Source: Topomyia yanbarensis (lineage: Eukaryota > Arthropoda > Insecta > Diptera > Culicidae). From it: a stretch of 64,000 nucleotides of DNA. Both the position numbers and the translations under genes were made by a program. Under the pieces are notes generated by a model that worked only from the letters and a program-made list of their open reading frames with translations, did not search any database and was not told the DNA's origin. Below are positions 58,561-64,000 of this stretch, piece by piece. The DNA lies in assembly GCF_030247195.1 (NCBI RefSeq), contig NC_080670.1, positions 44,964,194-45,028,193 of the forward strand, in the 5' to 3' direction. Each line of letters opens with the position of its first letter. Position 1 is the stretch's first letter.

Positions 58561-60892
58561 ACCCAGACCAGGTAACAGTCTATTATCTTTCTCCGGACAA
58601 AACCAGCCTAGAGGCCGTGTTGTAACCGGTGAATTGAAGTATCTCAGCCAAGAACTGATCCACCTGAGTTCTCCAGTCAAGGAGTCTTCGGACCGATGAC
58701 TGAATGGCTTACAGAACTAAATTATACCAGTTGCGCACGGAGTGTCGTGGATCTCACACTTACTGTGTTAATTTTTTTAAACATGCGTAAACAGAACATT
58801 CTGTCCACGCTTTCCTGCGAACACAAACTGCTCACTCTCGAGGTGTGATAAAAGACTGTTGGGAGCTTTCGCGTAGATCGTTTTCCCACATCCACCCTAT
58901 AACATTTGATCGTACGCGTTGAAGCCAAGAGTTAAAGCAGGAATTTGGTTACCCGTAAAGCAAACAATTGCACAAAGAGTTATAAAGACTTCAATCAGGA
59001 TTGCGCGCGAATGAGAAGGGATGCTATTTGAACAGCGTTCGTAAAATAATTCCGAGCAGAGTCTGATAACAAATTGAGAACTGAACTTGATGTTGTGAAG
59101 TAGTAGGGAATGATTGCTCAGGTTGTTATCATTTTGGTCGTTTTAACGGTTAAAAGATCAAAATCGAAAGCAGAAAAATTGCACTATGACATCAAACAGA
59201 AAACTATTTATGCTATCAGTGAAAGCAAATTGAAAACTCATTGAGATGGTGAAATATTTCACTAATAACAAAATAAGTAATCAATTTGATGTTTGTCAAA
59301 GAAATAGAAACAAACTTTTTTTCTAAAAATGTAAGCGCATCCAAATGAGATCAAAATATGATGTCATATCTGAAAAAGTTTAAACTGATATCAAAATAAA
59401 ATTTCAATTTGATGCTTGATATCAAAATATGTTGTCTATTTGCTGTAATTTTGATGTTGAACTTTGCTCGGGATGTACGTATAGGATTAGGTACACACGG
59501 AACGCTCCTTCCTTTGGATGATCTGACCACTTCTACAGAAACCGTTAAAGCAATCAATGTAATATAAAGTTTGGGTTAATTAAAATAGTTTGATTAGCTG
59601 TAGGAGTACGCCCGCGTAGTAGCTGCAGGAATAAAGGGGCTTTTATAGATAGACTGCTAATATTTCACATGTAAGCTATATTAGATTGATCAATCGTTTT
59701 GTAACGTATGTGAAACCAGTGATTTGTATCACACAGCAAACATATAGAAGCCATTGCGCTTGGCCTATAACTAGAAATAGTAGTCAGGAATTGGAATAGG
59801 CAAAAAATACGCATTAACATAATCAATAAAACATCCATTCCCACCGTTCGACGTGGGTCTTTTTGCTGGAATAGGGTCACGTGCAGCACGACGCATGTTT
59901 TATATCCTACCTCCCAACTCTTGATATTTGTACTGTCACAGGCAATATGTCTGTTAATAATATAAACAAGAAAGACATCTATTGCTCGGCATATGTTCCG
60001 CTCAATAAACCATCACCTTCTGATGATTTCAAAATGGATGGCACACTGTGGCAGGAATGGGTTTCCACTCATAATCGGCAGTGATGCAAATTCCCACCAC
60101 ATAATCTGGGCCAGCTCAGATATCAATTTGAGAGGTACCTAATTGAGGAAATATTTAAGTAACCTAAATTATCTCAACTGTTAACCGACTTCAATCACTT
60201 TAAAAGACATGATTGCGATCTACCCAAGTCAGTTCCACTTGATTTTAGTTTCATGCCTTCTTAATTAATCTGTTTTCGAAAATAATCTCCCTCATTCTAG
60301 AAGAAATTTGTTCACTTTCCCTTTGACCATACCGTTCTCTATACACCATTCTTCTCTCACTTGTTCCGGTTCGAATAGATATGTCACAAATTACTTCAAA
60401 TGTCATCATTTAGAGGAAAAAACCGATCAACTTCAATTGGTATGTGGTGTTGTTTAATAGATTCGTTTGACCGACGATTACTGCTGTACTGTTTAACCTC
60501 TCGTGGGAGGAGACAAGCTTTAACATTTGTTGGTTTTTGAAGATACTAAATCTTACTAGTCTGTGACACAATGACCCCTCTTCTGGCTGGGGTAATGCTG
60601 ATCTTTTATTGAGTGGCAGTCGACATTTGTGTGCAGGTAGTTTCCATTTTCGAGCAGGAAGAGGTTCCCCTTACCTGATACAGGCTTGTTTTGTGCTCCT
60701 GATGAGTAACTGTGTCTGCATTATTGGGAAGGAAATCTATGGCACTTCTGTTTGAAGGCAACTTTGATAATATGGTAATGTGTTGGCTGTTAAATTGGAG
60801 CGGCTTGCATCGGCACGTAAACAGTATACGCAGCGTAAGCACTAATATTTCAAACCTGAATCGGAAAGGAACATTCCCAGCTTATCACCTTT
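58561..60892. other. 2.3 kb intergenic, no supported gene
   Basis: No motif-bearing ORF, tRNA or clear TIR element was seen. About 59160-59470 is rich in the word GATATCAAAAT. Confidence 0.45.
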
Positions 60893-61594
60893 TCAATTGC
60901 TGATAATACTTTGGGTCAGCTCACTTGCCGGTGGCTTTCCCCCTCCACCACCGCTGGTGGAAGAACTTCCTACGCTACTTAAACTGGGTGCCCCACCGCC
61001 TACACCGAAACTATCGTACACAATGGGATCCGAGTTGGACTGCTGTAGCTGGGTCAGGTTCAAATTTAAATTCAAACTAAGATTACCCGTGGATGTGAGT
61101 AAATCGTTGTACAAATCATCACAAGAGTGCGCATGGCTGCTCATAGACGACGAGATCCCGTCAAAGATGGAGGCCGATGATGCCGGACTGTCCGAGGTAG
61201 CCGGGTAGAGCATAGTGGAAACTCCAGTCCCAACGGACGAGACTGGCGTGCTCTGCTGCTGATGATAGGATTTCTGCGAAGGTGTTCCAATCGGTGCCTG
61301 CGGTCGGATCGGTTGAATGTCCTCGCCTATACTGACACCGCCGGGATTGTTATCATTGCTGATACTGCTGCTGCTGCTACTGCTATTGCCACTGGAGCCG
61401 CCGACGTGGTTGTTGCTAGTTACATCCCCCGGCTTCTTACTGTTCACTACGATGTCCTTTACGTTCAAGTTGATTTTCGGCTTATTCTTCGGTGGATCGA
61501 AGTAATAGTTAAACCGTTTAAATGACTCAATATCACGCTCCTCCGATTCCAGCTCGTTGAGGTTGACCATTTGATTCGGAGCGAAGATGTTTTC
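60893..61594 (-). CDS. exon of an unrecognised Ser/Gly/Asn-rich protein
   Basis: A strong minus-strand frame is preceded by a good acceptor (CGATTTCAG ending at 61595), so the 5' exon(s) must lie at higher coordinates. It starts (E)NIFAPNQMVNLNELESEERD. A charged, conserved-looking block ESFKRFNYYFDPPKNKPKIN and LNVKDIV follows. The rest is low-complexity: poly-Ser, Gly, Gln-rich, an LNLNLNL repeat, and acidic DDLYNDLL and DPIVYDSFG motifs that resemble short adaptor-binding motifs. It ends at a stop at 60893; alternatively a GTGAGC donor at 60924-60919 could splice onward. Composition differs sharply from the surrounding AT-rich repeats, which supports a real host exon. The family was not recognised. 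Confidence 0.7.
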   Translation of the reverse strand, partial: ENIFAPNQMVNLNELESEERDIESFKRFNYYFDPPKNKPKINLNVKDIVVNSKKPGDVTSNNHVGGSSGNSSSSSSSISNDNNPGGVSIGEDIQPIRPQAPIGTPSQKSYHQQQSTPVSSVGTGVSTMLYPATSDSPASSASIFDGISSSMSSHAHSCDDLYNDLLTSTGNLSLNLNLNLTQLQQSNSDPIVYDSFGVGGGAPSLSSVGSSSTSGGGGGKPPASELTQSIISN

Positions 61595-61730
61595 TGAAAT
61601 CGAAAAAAAATGTCCGTTATGATTGGGGATTTTTTATTGTGCCTTTCGGTATTGTTTTATGCTTGAGGCTACGCGCGAAAGTGGGCGAACCAGAAGGGGC
61701 AGAACTACCAAGGCAGACCGATGTAAATAA

Positions 61731-61950
61731 TATAATGTAAATGTAAATAATATAATTCCTGTGAGGAATAGACGTTTATATTTCATTTATTAGTTATTAC
61801 ACAGTATTGAGTCAATTTGTTAATTGTTGTAACGGCATTTAATAATGTAAATGTAAATAATATAATTCCTGTGAGGAATAGACGTTTATATTTCATTTAT
61901 TAGTTATTACACAGTATTGAGTCAATTTGTTAATTGTTGTAACGGCATTT
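61731..61950 (+). repeat. perfect tandem duplication, 110-bp unit
   Basis: TATAATTCCTGTGAGGAATA occurs at 61751 and 61861, and the whole 110-bp unit is repeated essentially without difference, indicating a recent duplication. Confidence 0.9.
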
Positions 61951-61959
61951 AATTAGCAA

Positions 61960-62700
61960 GGGACTGGAAGGTTGCTGCGTAGAGCTCGAGTCCAAGCTTG
62001 AAGATCCAGTCATCCGAGGATTGTAGAGCAATCCACCCTGGCAGACAGTAAGTCCAAGACGAACAGTACTCGAGAGCATACCCTCCGGATGCCTAGAGTG
62101 TCGAGTGTATTAACTTGCAACGGTTTTCGTAGCGCAGCTGTTGAAATCTGTTTCGCCAAGGAAGATGTCGGAGTGTAAAGAGTATGAACCGGTGTTGGAC
62201 AGTCTTGATTCTGTCAACGCCTTATCCATGATGTATTAAGTATGTGGTTTAAACGTTAGTACTGCATCCATGATGATTCCGAGACCCTTGACGTGGGAGT
62301 GTTTTGAAATGCTCGAGTCGAATAAACGGTAATTAAACAGGATCTGACGACGATTACGCGTAAGCGTTACGATTAAGCCTTTAACAGACCATACACGAGC
62401 AGAAATATTGACAATAAATACATATTGATGGTGTAAGGTCATCTTGAAAATATAGATTCGGTAGAATTTAAATGGGATTGATGGATTGAAGCAGTCTTGT
62501 CAATATAATTATTGACTATATTTCTGTCTCGTATAGGGTCCGATTTTACTCAGATTTAAAACCATTCCATTTAGATCACACCACGTAATCTCCAGTTCAC
62601 GCTGAAGAAACTCGGCATCGTTATTATCTCGTATTTGTCGAAAATAGTTTTTTGTGTCGTCGGTGAAAGAGGGTTTCTTGTAATTGGATATTGATGCCAT
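61960..62700 (-). pseudogene. non-LTR reverse transcriptase fragment, 3' half
   Basis: The minus strand reads SFTDDTKNY (a degenerate YADD box), then ITWCDLNGMVLNLSK near 62545-62590, then VKGLGIIMDAVLTFKPH near 62240-62300, and a diverged C-terminus to about 61970. This is jockey-like in order. Its upstream half continues at 63840-64000 after an insertion. Confidence 0.75.
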
Positions 62701-63296
62701 TAAAGTAGAGCAGGAATTTTATTGGGCCGAGATGGTTTACTGGCGGGATTGTAAAATTAGAAAAAGGCTAGGTGACCCAAATACGAAAACCGAAGCCATA
62801 ATGCAAGAAGAAAGGGAGATATTTGGGCAGACTTACCGCCAAATAGGCGTGGCTTCCTCGACCTCTATTCCCGGACACAGGGATACTGCCGCTTGACCAG
62901 AACGCGCATCTGCTGCTTCCTCATTCCGGGACTCTTTCGCCTTGTACAATTTTCCGTCTCGTGCTTCTTTGTTCTATAGCGAGAGTTTCTTGACGTACGC
63001 ACAAATGAACAGCGCGACAGCACCACACCGGGAACAGATGATTCTTCTGGGAATCCTTTACGAGAAGACTGCAACCATGAACCCTGGCATCAGCTTCGAA
63101 CTATTTTCCACTGTCGGAAATGTACTTGTGCAAGCGAAAATGCGCACCGATCTTTGAATTGCGCATGCGAACTTTTGTTGTCGAATCGGTACCGGACTGG
63201 GAATCTGACATTTGCTCTGCGTACGCGAGCTATTCTTGCTGACTCCCACGTCCGCACTCAAACGGCTATAACCTTTACTGACTCATGCGGTTTGCG

Positions 63297-63589
63297 GGGA
63301 TGCCAGGTGTTATTTTGAAAAATCTGGGCGCGGCCCTTTTAAAAATCTGTGTCTATCTGTGTAACGGAAAGCGTCCAAACTTGGCTGAAAACAAGATGTA
63401 GTGACCTTTTTTTGGTTTTTACGTGAGATAAAAATTAAGCGTAAGGTAAAAAATTGAGAAATCTGTACTAATCTGTGCATTGTAGAAGAAAGCTGTGGAA
63501 ATCTGTGCATTAAAACAGAAAACTGGAAATCTGTGCATTTTTTAAAATCTGTTCAGCATATTGATAATCTGTGCACCTGGCATCCCTGC
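63297..63589. repeat. element with GGATGCCAGGTG inverted ends
   Basis: GGGATGCCAGGTG at the left and CACCTGGCATCCC at the right bound a 293-bp stretch. It is rich in the repeated word AAATCTGTGCAT. Non-coding. Confidence 0.75.
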
Positions 63590-63839
63590 CGGTTTGTTTA
63601 ATAGCTTCAGTGCTGCCATCGCTGCCGTCATCCTGCGACTGACAACTCATCGCGGGTGGGATACGTTCACGCCCTCCTGTCTTTCTCGACTGCGTGCTAT
63701 ACACTCCCGTCGAATGCCTCATTATTGCACTTATGATTACCCTTCACCTACTTTGAACGTAACAGGATGCCGGATTTAGCAAGGAATGTTGCAGAGAGAC
63801 AGTATTTAATGCTGCTTTGGAGTTGCCTTCCGTCGAGGT

Positions 63840-64000
63840 AGGAATGAAACAAGCGCAGAATTGTCCTTGAATAACGAGTTTGTCCAGCTTCGCTATTGCT
63901 ATATCATGGTTGATTTAGTCGGAGGCCGCAGATAGATCCGTGTAAATAGCATCGGTTAGCAATCCACCAGCGAATCCATCAAGTACATATGTTGTGGACG
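63840..64000 (-). pseudogene. non-LTR reverse transcriptase fragment, motif-A region (runs off right edge)
   Basis: The minus strand reads AIYTDLSAASD, stop, then INHDIAIAKLDKL, the reverse-transcriptase motif-A block with an internal stop codon. It is probably the same element as 61960-62700, split by about 1.1 kb of inserted DNA (62701-63839). Confidence 0.7.

Noticed and set aside
62684..63261. Several overlapping short frames on both strands
   Set aside because: No recognisable domain. They lie in the DNA splitting a retrotransposon and may be part of an insertion, but I could not identify it.
1..64000. CRISPR arrays, prokaryotic operons, endogenous viral elements
   Set aside because: No regularly spaced short repeats with unique spacers, no ribosome-binding-site spacing, and no viral polymerase, nucleoprotein or envelope-like frame was recognised.

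Overview
The window is an insect nuclear contig, most probably from an Aedes-type mosquito. The basis is a carbon-dioxide receptor of the mosquito Gr1/Gr2/Gr3 clade, short introns of about 60 bp inside real genes next to 5-12 kb introns stuffed with transposons, eukaryotic split genes and tRNA genes, and very dense MITEs and non-LTR retrotransposon debris. All identifications come from reading the sequence; no database search was run. The species call is inference.

Layout. 1-18.4 kb is gene-poor: non-LTR fragments, many palindromic or TIR-bearing elements, one tRNA-Lys and two tRNA-Ile copies. 18.5-33.3 kb holds the main gene cluster, all read from the minus strand except the protease: a CO2 gustatory receptor (Gr2-like), and only 129 bp upstream of its ATG the stop codon of a four-exon hydroxypyruvate isomerase gene (Gip/HYI). 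The 12.26-kb second intron of Gip contains a tRNA-Gly gene and, on the opposite strand, a complete but degenerate S1 serine protease homologue. It also holds a degraded R1-like retrotransposon, ORF1 debris of a second non-LTR element and several MITEs. 33.4-43.3 kb is AT-rich with repeats and no supported gene. 43.4-52.5 kb holds a six-exon plus-strand gene for a secreted-then-anchored single-pass membrane protein of about 1088 residues. It has a polycystin/REJ-like ectodomain, a GPS-like module, a Thr/Ser-rich stalk, one membrane helix and a short tail; its third intron (5.2 kb) carries an I-like retrotransposon. 52.5-60.8 kb is repeats, including an RTE-like element sitting between inverted arrays of a TTTGGCATAA-type motif. 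60.9-61.6 kb is an isolated minus-strand exon of an unrecognised, Ser/Gly/Asn-rich protein. The last 2 kb is another broken non-LTR element.

How the genes relate: Gip is a metabolic enzyme and Gr2 is a sensory receptor, so no shared pathway is implied. Their tight head-to-tail spacing nevertheless means the receptor promoter must overlap Gip or be shared with it. The protease nested in Gip has lost two of three catalytic residues and has an early stop, so it is a pseudogene or a dead homologue. No prokaryotic, CRISPR or viral gene was recognised.
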